From positions 1-54,578 of the forward strand of contig QCUJ01000009.1 in assembly GCA_003210795.1 (NCBI GenBank): a DNA stretch of 54,578 bases, read 5' to 3'. Each line of letters opens with the position of its first letter. Position 1 is the first letter of the stretch. The DNA is from Synechococcus sp. AG-679-B05. Its GTDB lineage: Bacteria; Cyanobacteriota; Cyanobacteriia; PCC-6307; Cyanobiaceae. The translations under genes and the position numbers were made by a program. This document shows positions 45,179 through 53,853 of this stretch, piece by piece. The notes under the pieces are model-generated. The model saw nothing but the letters and a program-made list of their open reading frames with translations, did no database searches and had not been told where the DNA came from.

Positions 45179-45385
45179 TCAGCTTTTATATGAAAATTTG
45201 ACAGAGAGGCTGGCACTCGTGTGCAGGCAGGTGAGATGCAGCATTCCCTGCTGCAGTCCTTGCCCATCGAGCCAATCGTTCAGCTGTTCATTGAGCCGCG
45301 TGAATCCGCTCCCCTGGGTGTTCACCTCCAGCTGCTCCAGACTCTGATGCAGGGCCATCTGCCGGGCATGGTGCGAACTCTCCAT
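45179..45385 (-). pseudogene. yjbQ: Displaced 5' part of host yjbQ
   Basis: Minus-strand frame with LEQLEVNTQGSGFTRLNEQL, DWLDGQGLQQGMLHL and CLHTSASLS, matching the first part of the YjbQ fold. At the att core it runs into element sequence (VKFSYKS then stop). Joined to the 3' part at 36611-37118 it would rebuild an ordinary yjbQ. Likely start ATG at 45385 or 45358. Confidence 0.8.
45206..45212. repeat. Right attachment core
   Basis: GAGGCTG, same as 37112-37118, positioned in the Ser-Leu codons of the truncated yjbQ 5' part. Confidence 0.65.
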
Positions 45386-45451
45386 TCTGCTGCTTGGCCA
45401 CAGTCCCCACTCCAGCTGGTTCATCGTGGGCTCTGTTGTGCGCCGCTGGCC

Positions 45452-45877
45452 ATGAATGCATCCTCCGCGGCCCAGCTGACGCTTCTCTTCGATGGCGGCT
45501 GTCCTTTGTGTGTGCGCGAGGTCCGTTTTCTGGAACGGCGCGATCGTGCCAAGCGGATTCGATTTGTGGATATCGATGCGCCGGATTACAACCCCTCTGC
45601 CCATGGAGAAATCGGGTATCGGGAGGCTATGGGCCGGATTCACGCCATCTGCTTAGACGGAACGGTCCTGCGGGATGTGGCGGTGTTCCGCGAGGCCTAT
45701 CGACTCATCGGCCTCGGATGGCTTTATGCCCCAACGCGTTGGCCGCTCATCTCCCCCATCGTCGATCGCATTTACGCCATCTGGGCTGCGCGACGTTTGC
45801 AGCTCACCGGGCGTCCTGATCTGGACACCCTCTGCAGTGACCGCAATGCCTGTCGGGTGTCATCGACCCAGGATTAA
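45452..45877 (+). CDS. DCC family (DUF393) protein
   Basis: A 141-aa protein with LTLLFDGGCPLCVREVRFLE, the DxxCxxC (DGGCPLC) thioredoxin-like motif of the DCC family, then FVDIDAPDYNPSAHG. Thiol-disulfide exchange is inferred. The longer upstream frame overlaps the yjbQ remnant and is not used. Confidence 0.82.
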   Translation: MNASSAAQLTLLFDGGCPLCVREVRFLERRDRAKRIRFVDIDAPDYNPSAHGEIGYREAMGRIHAICLDGTVLRDVAVFREAYRLIGLGWLYAPTRWPLISPIVDRIYAIWAARRLQLTGRPDLDTLCSDRNACRVSSTQD

Positions 45878-45909
45878 ACGGTTGTCGATCGCTGGATCCC
45901 TCTCCAAAA

Positions 45910-46098
45910 TTGGATTTCGAGAGGGACTTTCCGGTGAAGGATCAATCTGCAACCCCTTACGAGGGCTTCTCAGAGCGTGTGACCGATGGCAGTGATGTCG
46001 ATCGGCAAAATGCCTACGGGCGCTGGCTGAAGCGACTCAGGGGCAACCAGGGACGCTCGGGAGGCGAGCAACAGGCTTCATCCGAGAACAAGAGCTGA
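45910..46098 (+). CDS. Small hypothetical protein, 62 aa
   Basis: Starts at TTG, MDFERDFPVKDQSATPYEGF, with a basic RWLKRLRGNQGR segment and a Ser/Glu tail. Soluble, no family. Plausible conserved small protein. Confidence 0.5.
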   Translation: MDFERDFPVKDQSATPYEGFSERVTDGSDVDRQNAYGRWLKRLRGNQGRSGGEQQASSENKS

Positions 46099-46105
46099 TC
46101 AGACG

Positions 46106-46198
46106 TCAGTTCGATGGCCGTCGGTAGATCACCTTCAAGGGCCACAGAGCGATCGGCAAAGAGATCGCGATAGCTGTCTTGATCAGGAAACGACGCAT
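46106..46198 (-). CDS. Tiny basic peptide, 30 aa
   Basis: ATG at 46198 gives MRRFLIKTAISISLPIALWP then a basic end. One hydrophobic helix. Could be a small membrane protein or chance. Confidence 0.3.
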   Translation of the reverse strand: MRRFLIKTAIAISLPIALWPLKVIYRRPSN

Positions 46199-46301
46199 GT
46201 CACCGCGGAACGCGACTGTTCCAGGTTGGCCTCAGATTGCAAGGTTTGGCCACTGCCGCTCCAAACATGCTCGTTAGGGTCTGATCAGAAGCTTTGTCCG
46301 G

Positions 46302-47807
46302 ATGGCGTCGGCCGCATCGGCCTGGGATCGGTTGGGGATGCACTTGCGGGACACCCAGTTGCTTGGCTCGATTCAAAGCACCTTGTACTGGGACCAGAAC
46401 ACGAGAATGCCCAGCGGCGGAGCAGCATGGCGGGGTGAGCAGCTGACGTTGCTGGCCCGACAGCTGCATGCACGTCAGAGTTCCAGCCTCTATGCCGATC
46501 TGGTGGCCGAGGCTCGTCAGGCCTGGGCGAGCGGCGAACATTGCGCGCAGCAGGGGCGCAACCTTGATCTGCTTGAGCAGGACCTCCGTCGTCAGCAGGC
46601 CCTGGATCCTGAACTTGTCGCCTCCATCGCCACGGCCAAAGCCAAGGGGTACAACTGCTGGCAACAGTCGCGTGCAGCATCAGATTTTGCTGGCTTTGCT
46701 CCTGCACTCCAGACGCTCATCGATCTGCGCAAGGAGCAGGCCCGCCAGCTGCAGGAACCGCGTTCCTGCTGGGAAACGCTGGCACAGCCGTTTGAGCCGG
46801 ATCTGAACCTCAAGCGCCTGCAGGAGCTTTTTGCGCCCTTGCGGGCGCGATTGCCTGAGCTGGTGAAAGAAACCCGGGCGATTTCCCAGTCCCGCACGAT
46901 GGAGTGGGATCTGGATGAACCAGCTCAGCAGCAGTTGTGCGAGCAGTTGCTGCGCTCATGGGGGCGGGATTCCGCCATCACCTGCATGGCGCGGTCTCCA
47001 CACCCGTTTTCCATCACCCTTGGCCCTGCGGATTACCGCATCACGACACGGGTTGTTCCAGGTCAGCCCCTCTCCTGTTTTCTTGCAACGGCCCATGAAT
47101 GGGGCCACTCCCTTTACGAGCAGGGCCTGCCGGATCAGAGCCATCAGTGGTTTACCTGGCCCCTTGGACAGGCCACGTCCATGGCGGTTCATGAAAGCCA
47201 GTCGTTGTTCTGGGAAAACCGGGTGGCCCGCAGTCTCCCCTTTGCGCATCAGTGGTGGCAGCGCTTCGCTGAGGCAGGTGCACCACTGACATCCGCCGGC
47301 GATCTGTGGCGGGCGATGAATCCCCTCGCTCCAGGTCTGAACAGGGTGGAGGCCGATGAACTCAGCTATGGATTGCATATCCTCATTCGTACCGATCTCG
47401 AAATTGCATTGCTGGAACAGGGATTAGCGGTGCAGGACCTCCCTAATGAGTGGAATCAACGCTATGGGCAGCTCCTTGGGGTTCAGCCGGCTAGCGATGC
47501 AGAGGGATGTCTCCAGGATGTGCACTGGAGCGAGGGTCTCTTCGGGTATTTCCCGTCCTACCTGCTGGGGCATTTGATCAGTGCCCAGTTGTCTGAGGCC
47601 ATGGAGACTGAGATTGGTTCCCCGGAAGAGCACATCGCCGCAGGGGATGTGACCCCCATGCTCGGCTGGTTGCGTCAGAACGTCCATGGTGTGGGCAGGG
47701 CTCTGAATGCCGAAGATCTTGTTCAGAAGGTCACGGGCCGCCCGTTGGACAGTGCTGCGTTTCTTCGTCACTTAACCGCCAAGTTGAATCGTCTTGCGAC
47801 GTTGTGA
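46302..47807 (+). CDS. Carboxypeptidase Taq (M32) family metallopeptidase
   Basis: A 501-aa metallocarboxypeptidase. FLATAHEWGHSLYEQG carries the HExxH zinc site, and SMAVHESQSLFWEN the third ligand Glu. Helical fold, no signal peptide. Removes C-terminal residues from peptides in the cytoplasm. Confidence 0.92.
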   Translation: MASAASAWDRLGMHLRDTQLLGSIQSTLYWDQNTRMPSGGAAWRGEQLTLLARQLHARQSSSLYADLVAEARQAWASGEHCAQQGRNLDLLEQDLRRQQALDPELVASIATAKAKGYNCWQQSRAASDFAGFAPALQTLIDLRKEQARQLQEPRSCWETLAQPFEPDLNLKRLQELFAPLRARLPELVKETRAISQSRTMEWDLDEPAQQQLCEQLLRSWGRDSAITCMARSPHPFSITLGPADYRITTRVVPGQPLSCFLATAHEWGHSLYEQGLPDQSHQWFTWPLGQATSMAVHESQSLFWENRVARSLPFAHQWWQRFAEAGAPLTSAGDLWRAMNPLAPGLNRVEADELSYGLHILIRTDLEIALLEQGLAVQDLPNEWNQRYGQLLGVQPASDAEGCLQDVHWSEGLFGYFPSYLLGHLISAQLSEAMETEIGSPEEHIAAGDVTPMLGWLRQNVHGVGRALNAEDLVQKVTGRPLDSAAFLRHLTAKLNRLATL

Positions 47808-47852
47808 CCTTCAGGGTCCCCCGTAGGATCCCGGCGCCGTCCATCGCCGTCC

Positions 47853-48440
47853 ATGGCCAATCTCGATCAGGCTCCCAGCCGCAGCATGCCGAACTTGCTG
47901 CATGTGCTGCCGGCCTTCGCTGATGAAGCCGAGCTTCGTCTCAACACGATCGTGGAGCTCAACTCCAACACCATCAACAAGTACGAGTTGATCACGGAAA
48001 CCGGCCACCTCAAGTTGGATCGGGTGGGTTACTCCTCGCTGGCTTACCCCTTCGCCTACGGCTGCATTCCTCGGACTTGGGATGAAGACGGTGATCCGCT
48101 TGATATCGAGATCGTCAACGTCACCGAACCTCTGGTGCCAGGATCCATTGTGGAAGCCAGGATCATCGGAGTGATGACCTTTGACGATGGCGGAGAAGTC
48201 GACGACAAGGTGATCGCTGTGCTCGCGGATGACAAACGCATGGATCACATCAAGAGTTTTGAAGATCTTGGAGAGCACTGGAAGAAGGAAACCACCTACT
48301 ACTGGGAGCACTACAAGGATCTCAAAAAGCCTGGTACCTGCACCGTGAATGGATTCTTCGGCACTGAAAAAGCCGTGGAAATCATCAAGGGTTGTGAGGC
48401 TCGTTATATGGCTGAAATTGATCCGAAACTGGTCGACTGA
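47853..48440 (+). CDS. ppa: Inorganic pyrophosphatase
   Basis: Hydrolyses PPi to drive biosynthesis. The 195-aa product shows TWDEDGDPLDIEIV (metal Asp cluster), IIGVMTFDDGGEVDDKVIAV and KDLKKPG. Ends at a strong hairpin shared with the convergent dioxygenase genes. Confidence 0.96.
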   Translation: MANLDQAPSRSMPNLLHVLPAFADEAELRLNTIVELNSNTINKYELITETGHLKLDRVGYSSLAYPFAYGCIPRTWDEDGDPLDIEIVNVTEPLVPGSIVEARIIGVMTFDDGGEVDDKVIAVLADDKRMDHIKSFEDLGEHWKKETTYYWEHYKDLKKPGTCTVNGFFGTEKAVEIIKGCEARYMAEIDPKLVD

Positions 48441-48461
48441 CGTTTCATTCAATCTACATTC

Positions 48462-48488
48462 AAAGGCGAGGTTATCCTCGCCTTCTTT
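48462..48488. terminator. Terminator between ppa and the PhyH-like gene
   Basis: GGCGAGG and CCTCGCC with a TTAT loop, flanked by A/T tracts on both sides. It can end both convergent transcripts. Confidence 0.8.
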
Positions 48489-48494
48489 AATAGT

Positions 48495-49019
48495 TTAGCG
48501 CTGATACATATTCACTAAAACTGCGCGTTTGGCTACAGGGTGCTGGGGATGTCCGCAATGAGCTCCTTTTTGAGACGAGATCACCATGTCTCCAGCCTTC
48601 GCGAAAATAGAGATCGCTTTAGAAGCTTGAAGTTGGCTGAATTCAAAGGGATCCAGTTGATTCTCTTTGTTGAATGTTGAATTGTTCCGCCACAAAAGAC
48701 GGTGGCGATGTGACCCTTTGACATAACAATAGGGGCCGTCATTCAGTTTGTTGACGTCGCTGATATGAACGAAAGATTTTAATTTCAAGGACCGTCCGTC
48801 GCAGTGAAACTCGCGAGTGCCCTGGACGCCCTGGTTTAAGTACAGATTTCGACATTTTACCTGGAGTTGATTGAAGCTGCTAACTAGTAATAATCTCTGG
48901 ATTAATTGTTCATGCAAGCAGTTCTTGATCCTCTTGTCCAAATTGCATGAAAGTCGTTCAGGGTGAAAGATGTCGATCATTCCAGCATCACTGCCCGTCC
49001 GTCCATCAGGCCGCTTCAC
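48495..49019 (-). CDS. Phytanoyl-CoA dioxygenase-like protein, C-terminal part
   Basis: A 174-aa frame with REFHCDGRSLKLKSFVHISD (HxD iron-binding motif) and GDMVISSQKGAHCGH then KRAVLVNMYQR (distal His and 2-oxoglutarate-binding Arg), typical of PhyH-type 2OG-Fe(II) oxygenases. Starts at GTG overlapping the upstream frame (GTGA). Probably the second half of a split gene. Confidence 0.75.
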   Translation of the reverse strand: MKRPDGRTGSDAGMIDIFHPERLSCNLDKRIKNCLHEQLIQRLLLVSSFNQLQVKCRNLYLNQGVQGTREFHCDGRSLKLKSFVHISDVNKLNDGPYCYVKGSHRHRLLWRNNSTFNKENQLDPFEFSQLQASKAISIFAKAGDMVISSQKGAHCGHPQHPVAKRAVLVNMYQR

Positions 49020-49372
49020 CCGATAATTGATGACAGCAGGATCAGCTCTCGGAAATTATGGCATCCCTTGATTGCTCGATGGTTTGGAAGATTGAGGCAG
49101 GCAATCTCTTGGAGATTTAGAAGGTTGTTTGACTGAATGTTCTCCAGAAAGTTGTGAATTTCATCTTGGATTGATGTCAAGTCTTGATTGGAGACGGCGC
49201 CTCGAAGACAGATGATTCCGTGGTGTCGAAGTGCCCAAGCGGCTGCAAGAAAGCTGCGCCGGCTTTGCACAATTTCGGAAAAGGGGAACGAGATGCTGGC
49301 AACGGCTTTGGCCAGGGCTTCGCCACGCAGCAAGATTGGCTGTTTTGAGGCGATCGTCGTACTGGACAACAC
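49016..49372 (-). CDS. Phytanoyl-CoA dioxygenase-like protein, N-terminal part
   Basis: A 118-aa frame with WALRHHGIICLRGAVSNQDL and IHNFLENIQ, the N-terminal strand-helix of PhyH-type enzymes. It ends CHNFRELILLSSIIG. In the other frame the same DNA reads VINYRVKRPDGRTGSD, which would continue it. One frameshift near 49025 would join the two into a normal-length dioxygenase. Confidence 0.7.
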   Translation of the reverse strand: MLSSTTIASKQPILLRGEALAKAVASISFPFSEIVQSRRSFLAAAWALRHHGIICLRGAVSNQDLTSIQDEIHNFLENIQSNNLLNLQEIACLNLPNHRAIKGCHNFRELILLSSIIG

Positions 49373-49534
49373 AGCTCAACATCATTTTGGAAGGGTACCG
49401 CCGACCGAAGGAGCCCCGGCACTTGCCATCTCCATCTCATTGACGAGACGGAGAGATTCTGAAGAGTTTCTGATTTCAGTTTTGCTCAGAGATTTTTTGG
49501 CGCGACATGAATACGTTTGAGACCAGTAAGACTC

Positions 49535-50035
49535 ATGCGTCTCATATGTGTTCCCTGGAGGGCTCTATCGGTTGTGGTTGCTGCCCTGGCGATGGCAGCC
49601 CCGCTGAGGGCGCAGGAGTTGGCTCTGAAATCCTCATCGCCATCGCGCATCCTTTTGGATCTGTAGCGGCGTGAAATCAGCGTGCTGCTGAACGGGCGGA
49701 TGCGTGGTTCCTGGCCGGTGGCGATCGGGGACCCAACGACCCCTACGCCTCAGGGAGAGTTCGCAATTCTCACCAAAAAGATCAACCCCATTTACGTTTC
49801 AGAAAAATCTGGATCTCGCCAGGAGCTCAGCGGCCCAACGAGTCCAATCGGTGATCGCTATCTGGCCTTCCATCGCAATGGTCGCGGTGAATTCGGTATC
49901 CATGGCACGCCCTGGCCCCATTGGGTGAGGACCCGCGCCGCCGTCAGCTTGGGTTGCGTGCGCATCCTGAACGTGCACGTCCGTCAGTTGTTTGACCTCG
50001 TTGACGTGGGCACAACCGTCAAAATCCAGGGTTGA
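49535..50035 (+). pseudogene. L,D-transpeptidase (YkuD) gene with in-frame TAG
   Basis: ATG at 49535 leads a signal peptide (LSVVVAALAMAAPLRA), then SPSRILLDL, TAG at 49664-49666, and in the same frame RREISVLLNGRMRGSWPVAI, PTPQGEFAIL, and the catalytic FGIHGTPWPHWVRT...SLGCVRI. The stop falls where a residue such as Gln (CAG) is expected. Downstream GTG at 49682 could restart but would lack the signal. Confidence 0.82.
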
Positions 50036-50088
50036 GATCGCTGCTTTCAGTCGCGATCCCCCAGGTTGTCCAGAGAGCTGCAGTTGGC

Positions 50089-51042
50089 TTAAGCCTCCGG
50101 GCGCACGGCGTCGAAGATCTCCTTGAGAATTTCGCCAGCACCAAGTTCCTTCAGCTTGGTCGCCAGCTCAAGTCCAATCGCTTCGGGATCAGCTGAGGAG
50201 CCTGTTGCTCGCTCTCGGATCAAGCGCTTGCCGTCGAGGCTTGCCACCATGCCAGTAAGGATTAACTGGTCGCCTTCGAAGCGTGTGTTGACGCCGATAG
50301 GCACCTGACAGCCTCCCTCAAGTTCCCGGAGGAAGGCGCGCTCTGCGAGGCAGCGCTTGGAGGTGGGCCCATGTTCAAGCACTTTGATGATCTCCATCAC
50401 TTCCGGCTTGTTCTCAACGCATTCGATCCCCAGAGCTCCCTGGCCCACGGCATGGAGAGAAATATCGCCAGGGATGGATTGGTCAATGCGATCTGCAAAG
50501 CCGAGTCGTCCCAGGCCTGCGGCGGCCAGGATCAGGCAGTCGTACGCGCCGCTATCGAGTTTCTCCAGGCGGGTGATGACGTTGCCTCGGACATCCTTGA
50601 ATTCCAGATTGGGGTAGTGATGCCGCAACTGGGCAAGGCGCCGGAGTGAGCTGGTCCCCACCACAGCGCCTTCGGGGAGTGTCGCAAGATTGAGGTGCTT
50701 GTTTTTGGCGTGCAGCACCAAGGCGTCGGCGGGATCTTCACGTTCGGTGATGCACCCGAGCATCAGACCCTCAGGGAGATTGGTCGGTAGGTCCTTTAAA
50801 GAATGAACAGCGATATCGGCGCGGCCGACAAGCATTTGGGCCTCGAGCTCTTTGGTGAAAAGCCCTTTATCGCCAATTTTGGCCAAGGCAACGTCGAGAA
50901 TTTTGTCGCCTTGGGTGGCCATCGCTTCCACGGTGATGGTCAGTCCCGGATGAGCCTTTTCCAATTCGGCTTTCACCCAGTTGGTCTGCACCATCGCCAG
51001 CTGGCTGCGGCGGGAGGCGATGCGCAGTTCGGTGAGGGCCAT
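50089..51042 (-). CDS. hemC: Hydroxymethylbilane synthase
   Basis: Builds the linear tetrapyrrole from four porphobilinogens. The 317-aa protein starts [18 protein letters not shown], has [25 protein letters not shown] and the cofactor-binding Cys in [11 protein letters not shown]. Confidence 0.97.
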   Translation of the reverse strand: MALTELRIASRRSQLAMVQTNWVKAELEKAHPGLTITVEAMATQGDKILDVALAKIGDKGLFTKELEAQMLVGRADIAVHSLKDLPTNLPEGLMLGCITEREDPADALVLHAKNKHLNLATLPEGAVVGTSSLRRLAQLRHHYPNLEFKDVRGNVITRLEKLDSGAYDCLILAAAGLGRLGFADRIDQSIPGDISLHAVGQGALGIECVENKPEVMEIIKVLEHGPTSKRCLAERAFLRELEGGCQVPIGVNTRFEGDQLILTGMVASLDGKRLIRERATGSSADPEAIGLELATKLKELGAGEILKEIFDAVRPEA

Positions 51043-51168
51043 TGGCTCGGCAGATCAGCCGTCAAGACTACGGACTCACGACCCGCTCGAATCGTGAATG
51101 TGAAGCATCTCGGGAGATTCGGATGAGTGTGAACATTGCGTAACATCTCCCCAGCAGTGCACTCTTTT

Positions 51169-51615
51169 ATGCCAGGTCCGGTAGTCAACGGTGTACGTCA
51201 TGCCGCATCAATCAAGGCGTCCCTGGAGGAGGAGTCGGTCACCAGCCACCTGCCACTGATGGCCGAAGGAACCATCCGTCTGCTGTTACTGAACAGCGGC
51301 GACCTGCTGATGGCACGTTTGAGGTCCACCACTGACCCCGATGGTCAAACGGCATACCAGCTCATCCGTCCCCGCCGGGTGGTGGTTTCAGAGGATGGTG
51401 AGAATCTCTGGCGTTTGGAGCCCTATCTGAAAGGCTTTACCTCGCAGTCCAGTTTGGTGCTGTTCAAGCACGCCTTGGCCTCGGTTCTTGAGCCTGACGG
51501 TTTGCTGTTGCAAGCGTATTCCGATGAAACCGCACAGGAATGCCCCTATGAGGAAACGCCGGTGGAGCGGTTAAAGCGTGCTTTTCAGGAATTCACAGAC
51601 TCTCTGGACGCCTGA
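51169..51615 (+). CDS. Conserved hypothetical protein, 148 aa
   Basis: Soluble; contains TIRLLLLNSGDLLMARLRST, resembling a small beta-barrel fold, then YQLIRPRRVVVSEDGENLWR. No function recognised. ATG at 51169 is used rather than an upstream TTG. A strong terminator follows. Confidence 0.65.
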   Translation: MPGPVVNGVRHAASIKASLEEESVTSHLPLMAEGTIRLLLLNSGDLLMARLRSTTDPDGQTAYQLIRPRRVVVSEDGENLWRLEPYLKGFTSQSSLVLFKHALASVLEPDGLLLQAYSDETAQECPYEETPVERLKRAFQEFTDSLDA

Positions 51616-51655
51616 ACCTCACACCTCGCGCGTTTTTAACGTGTTCGTTTCAGTA

Positions 51656-51681
51656 AAAACCCCAGGCATGCCTGGGGTTTT
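51656..51681. terminator. Strong palindromic terminator
   Basis: A fully palindromic 26-bp element with A4 and T4 ends around a CCCCAGGC/GCCTGGGG stem. It lies 40 bp after the 51615 stop and can end transcription from both strands. Confidence 0.85.
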
Positions 51682-51819
51682 ATCTCTTCCGTGTGAGGAG
51701 GGCGTCTCAATTCCCTCGGTTCTCTTATAGGCCCTTGAGGGGGAGCTGAGACAGTGCTTTTGTACTTCTATATTTGTCTGAAGAGAGGCAAACGAAATGC
51801 CCGCGGCAGAATTTTGTCG

Positions 51820-51900
51820 ATGAACGAGTCCTATGTCCTGGTGGCAATCATTCTCTGTGTCTGGCTCCTGGTGAAACTTTTGCCTGGAATGGAACCTTGA
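51820..51900 (+). CDS. Tiny membrane peptide, 26 aa
   Basis: MNESYVLVAIILCVWLLVKL then LPGMEP. A single hydrophobic helix with a charged N-terminus; plausible small protein in an AT-rich region, but chance is possible. Confidence 0.35.
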   Translation: MNESYVLVAIILCVWLLVKLLPGMEP

Positions 51901-52200
51901 GTCGGGGTGGGGTGATCCATTGATCTGGCTTGTTATGGACAGCTCACTCAGCTGATTATATGCTTTAAATCTTTTTCTTTGGAAATTTAGATAACGTATG
52001 TGGCGCAAAAATTCCAATTTTTGACCTTCAATAGTAGAGAGGTTAATTTAAATTCTGTCGCCGATATTTTGATTTGCTAAACATTCTCGTATTACTGAGC
52101 TGGACCCATTGACTCTCATAAAAATAGACCTGAATTGAATTTAAATAATTCAAGCTGAAATTCTTAGAGTCATCCTCAGCGGATAGTAAATATACTTACT
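51901..52200. other. AT-rich intergenic region
   Basis: 300 bp of AT-rich sequence with no convincing ORF or RNA. It may hold the promoter of the minus-strand 132-aa open frame (which I do not support) or of small RNAs. Confidence 0.4.
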
Positions 52201-52392
52201 TTATCTGAGATGTTCAAGGACAGCCCCAAAGTTCATTCCCGACTTGACGTAACCAGCAACTGCGAGGGCAATGACAGCTGCATTCAAAGCGAGGAAGGCC
52301 CCCGCAAGCTTCATTTCATCTTTCATGTACGAATGATGGCGGATCTTCCAAGATGTCCGTGGCTTCAATTCTGTTGACTTTATGCTGTTCAT
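52201..52392 (-). CDS. Small membrane protein, 63 aa
   Basis: MNSIKSTELKPRTSWKIRHH, then KDEMKLAGAFLALNAAVIAL and AVAGYVKSG. One hydrophobic helix; shape reminiscent of single-helix thylakoid proteins but lacking the ExxNxRxAM chlorophyll motif. Unknown. Confidence 0.5.
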   Translation of the reverse strand: MNSIKSTELKPRTSWKIRHHSYMKDEMKLAGAFLALNAAVIALAVAGYVKSGMNFGAVLEHLR

Positions 52393-52797
52393 CCATTTCT
52401 CCCGCGCTGAGCAGAACTTTTCGCCAATGCGGTCAGTCGTTCATTTGCTTTGATCGTCAATAGGTGCCTGATCTTTATGTTTAATCTGGATATGACCTTC
52501 TAGTGAATGCTGTCTTTTTGGGGTAGAGCATAGTCCGGGTAGTCGCATCGCAGTGAGTTTGAATTGCTGATGTTCAAAGTGAACAACCTCTTCAATGAAT
52601 TTTTGCTGTGAATAATTTTTATAAATTGGCTAAGTAATTTTGCCTTTGACTCGAGTGGGCAGATGTTCGCAAAACTGACCTATTGATATGTTGGAGTCAT
52701 TCAAATGATAAAAGCTTTCTAGCTCTGTGTGCAAAAATAGACTTTATTTGTTTTAAGACCTGTGCAACAGATCGCCTTTATTTATGGGAACTTAGAG
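52393..52797. other. AT-rich intergenic region
   Basis: 405 bp; only short open frames. No tRNA or strong hairpin seen. Confidence 0.4.
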
Positions 52798-52932
52798 ATG
52801 AGTAATCTCAGCGCAGCTGCGATATTAATCACGGGTATTGTGTCCATAGTGTTTTTTGTCATTGCGTCTTTAAAGACAGACACAAAGGGTCTTATTGAGT
52901 CGTCTATAGAGCGTCCAGAGAAAAACAAATAG
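52798..52932 (+). CDS. Small membrane protein, 44 aa
   Basis: MSNLSAAAILITGIVSIVFF with one hydrophobic helix and a charged tail ending ERPEKNK. Stops at TAG exactly at the psaE stop boundary. Plausible. Confidence 0.5.
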   Translation: MSNLSAAAILITGIVSIVFFVIASLKTDTKGLIESSIERPEKNK

Positions 52933-53157
52933 CTATCCTTCTATAAGTTCAAGTTCAATCTCGCTGAAGTTATTGGTGTTGTTTCCTCCGTCTATCCCCT
53001 GCAGGCCATAATAATTTCCCTTGTCAAATCTTACAGTGATTGGATACCTTGATTGGGTTGGCTCCTTCTCACGCGAGGCTACTACGCCAATCTCATTATA
53101 CCAATATGATTCTTTTCGCTTAATGCGTACCCTGGAGCCTTTTTTGATGTCCGACAT
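52933..53157 (-). CDS. psaE: Photosystem I subunit IV (PsaE), unusual sequence
   Basis: A 74-aa SH3-like protein: GSRVRIKRKESYWYNEIGVV, ITVRFDKGNYYGLQG and GGNNTNNFSEIELELIEG, clearly PsaE, which docks ferredoxin on the stromal side of PSI. Compared with the standard cyanobacterial form it has an inserted REKEPTQSR loop and several substitutions, and it sits in an AT-rich stretch. It could be a second or transferred copy. Confidence 0.85.
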   Translation of the reverse strand: MSDIKKGSRVRIKRKESYWYNEIGVVASREKEPTQSRYPITVRFDKGNYYGLQGIDGGNNTNNFSEIELELIEG

Positions 53158-53281
53158 TTTTAAGTTTGATTTGTATTATGGTAATTTCTTCGTTGGAACA
53201 GAGGGGTAAAAATTTACTCGCTTGTTGAGGACGTATTTTACCGAGACAAGAAAATTCTTTTTTCAAATTATGCTGGAGATA

Positions 53282-53596
53282 TTATTTGAAAGAAAAACAG
53301 TTTCCGCAAGCGCATACGTTGATTGTGTCGCCGGTTAGATAGAAGCCACCCCCTGCGAGAGACTCCTGATAGTTGATTTCAATGCTTTTGAATAATTCGA
53401 CTTTTGCGGGGTCTGCAAAAAGTGTTACTCCACTTTCTCGAGCGATTGGCTCGCCAGCGCGTCTTCCCGTAGAAATGGCTAGAGAATAATCAGAGCATCC
53501 TCCAGGAATGATGTCAGCGAACATTTCACCTGGTATCCCTGAGAATGCCGACTGTCGCAAAAGTTCTTTAGCGGCATTTTTCGTTAAATATGCCAT
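53282..53596 (-). CDS. HesB/IscA-like A-type Fe-S protein
   Basis: A 104-aa protein with GGCSDYSLAIS and the C-terminal CACGNCFSF, the three-Cys pattern of A-type Fe-S carriers, though divergent elsewhere. It lies 124 bp from psaE on the same strand in the AT-rich region. Possible Fe-S assembly role for PSI. Confidence 0.7.
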   Translation of the reverse strand: MAYLTKNAAKELLRQSAFSGIPGEMFADIIPGGCSDYSLAISTGRRAGEPIARESGVTLFADPAKVELFKSIEINYQESLAGGGFYLTGDTINVCACGNCFSFK

Positions 53597-53779
53597 CTGA
53601 GTAATTTTGATCTAGTTTATATTAGCTGTTTTGACGTTGATATTTTTGAATGCTTGCAGGCTGATCGATATAAATTTAACTGGATGGCCGTATAATTTGA
53701 AATATCGTTCAAGCCCTTAAAAGTTTAAGCCTGTCAGCTCGATTGGGTCGGCTGAGGTTTGTATTTAAAGCTATTTCCC

Positions 53780-53806
53780 AAAAAAGTGGAGGCTTTGATC
53801 CTCCCC
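53780..53806 (-). terminator. Terminator after rpoD
   Basis: GGAGG and CCTCC around a 7-nt loop, then a run of T bases on the minus strand, 48 bp after the sigma factor stop. Confidence 0.75.
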
Positions 53807-53853
53807 CAAGTATTGCTGCTATTAATAATGAGATTTTAACTCGATAAAACTCG

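Larger units (their letters stand above)
37112..45212. mobile_element. Integrative element inserted in yjbQ, about 8.1 kb
   Basis: Bounded by GAGGCTG at 37112-37118 and at 45206-45212. A large serine recombinase sits at the left end. At the right end lies the displaced 5' part of yjbQ (minus strand), at the left end its 3' part joined in frame to an element-borne 5' part. Contents: GIY-YIG-like gene, HTH gene, metallothionein, broken tyrosine recombinase, sulfotransferase-like gene, RepA/KaiC-like ATPase, tiny genes, RHH protein. No capsid or conjugation genes seen, so it resembles a satellite-type or cargo-carrying integrative element. Confidence 0.82.

Noticed and set aside
46200-46664. Minus-strand frame opposite the M32 carboxypeptidase
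   Set aside because: Shadow of a well-supported gene with no family features.
51619-52017. Minus-strand 132-aa open frame
   Set aside because: It reads through a strong palindromic terminator and has no protein-like pattern.
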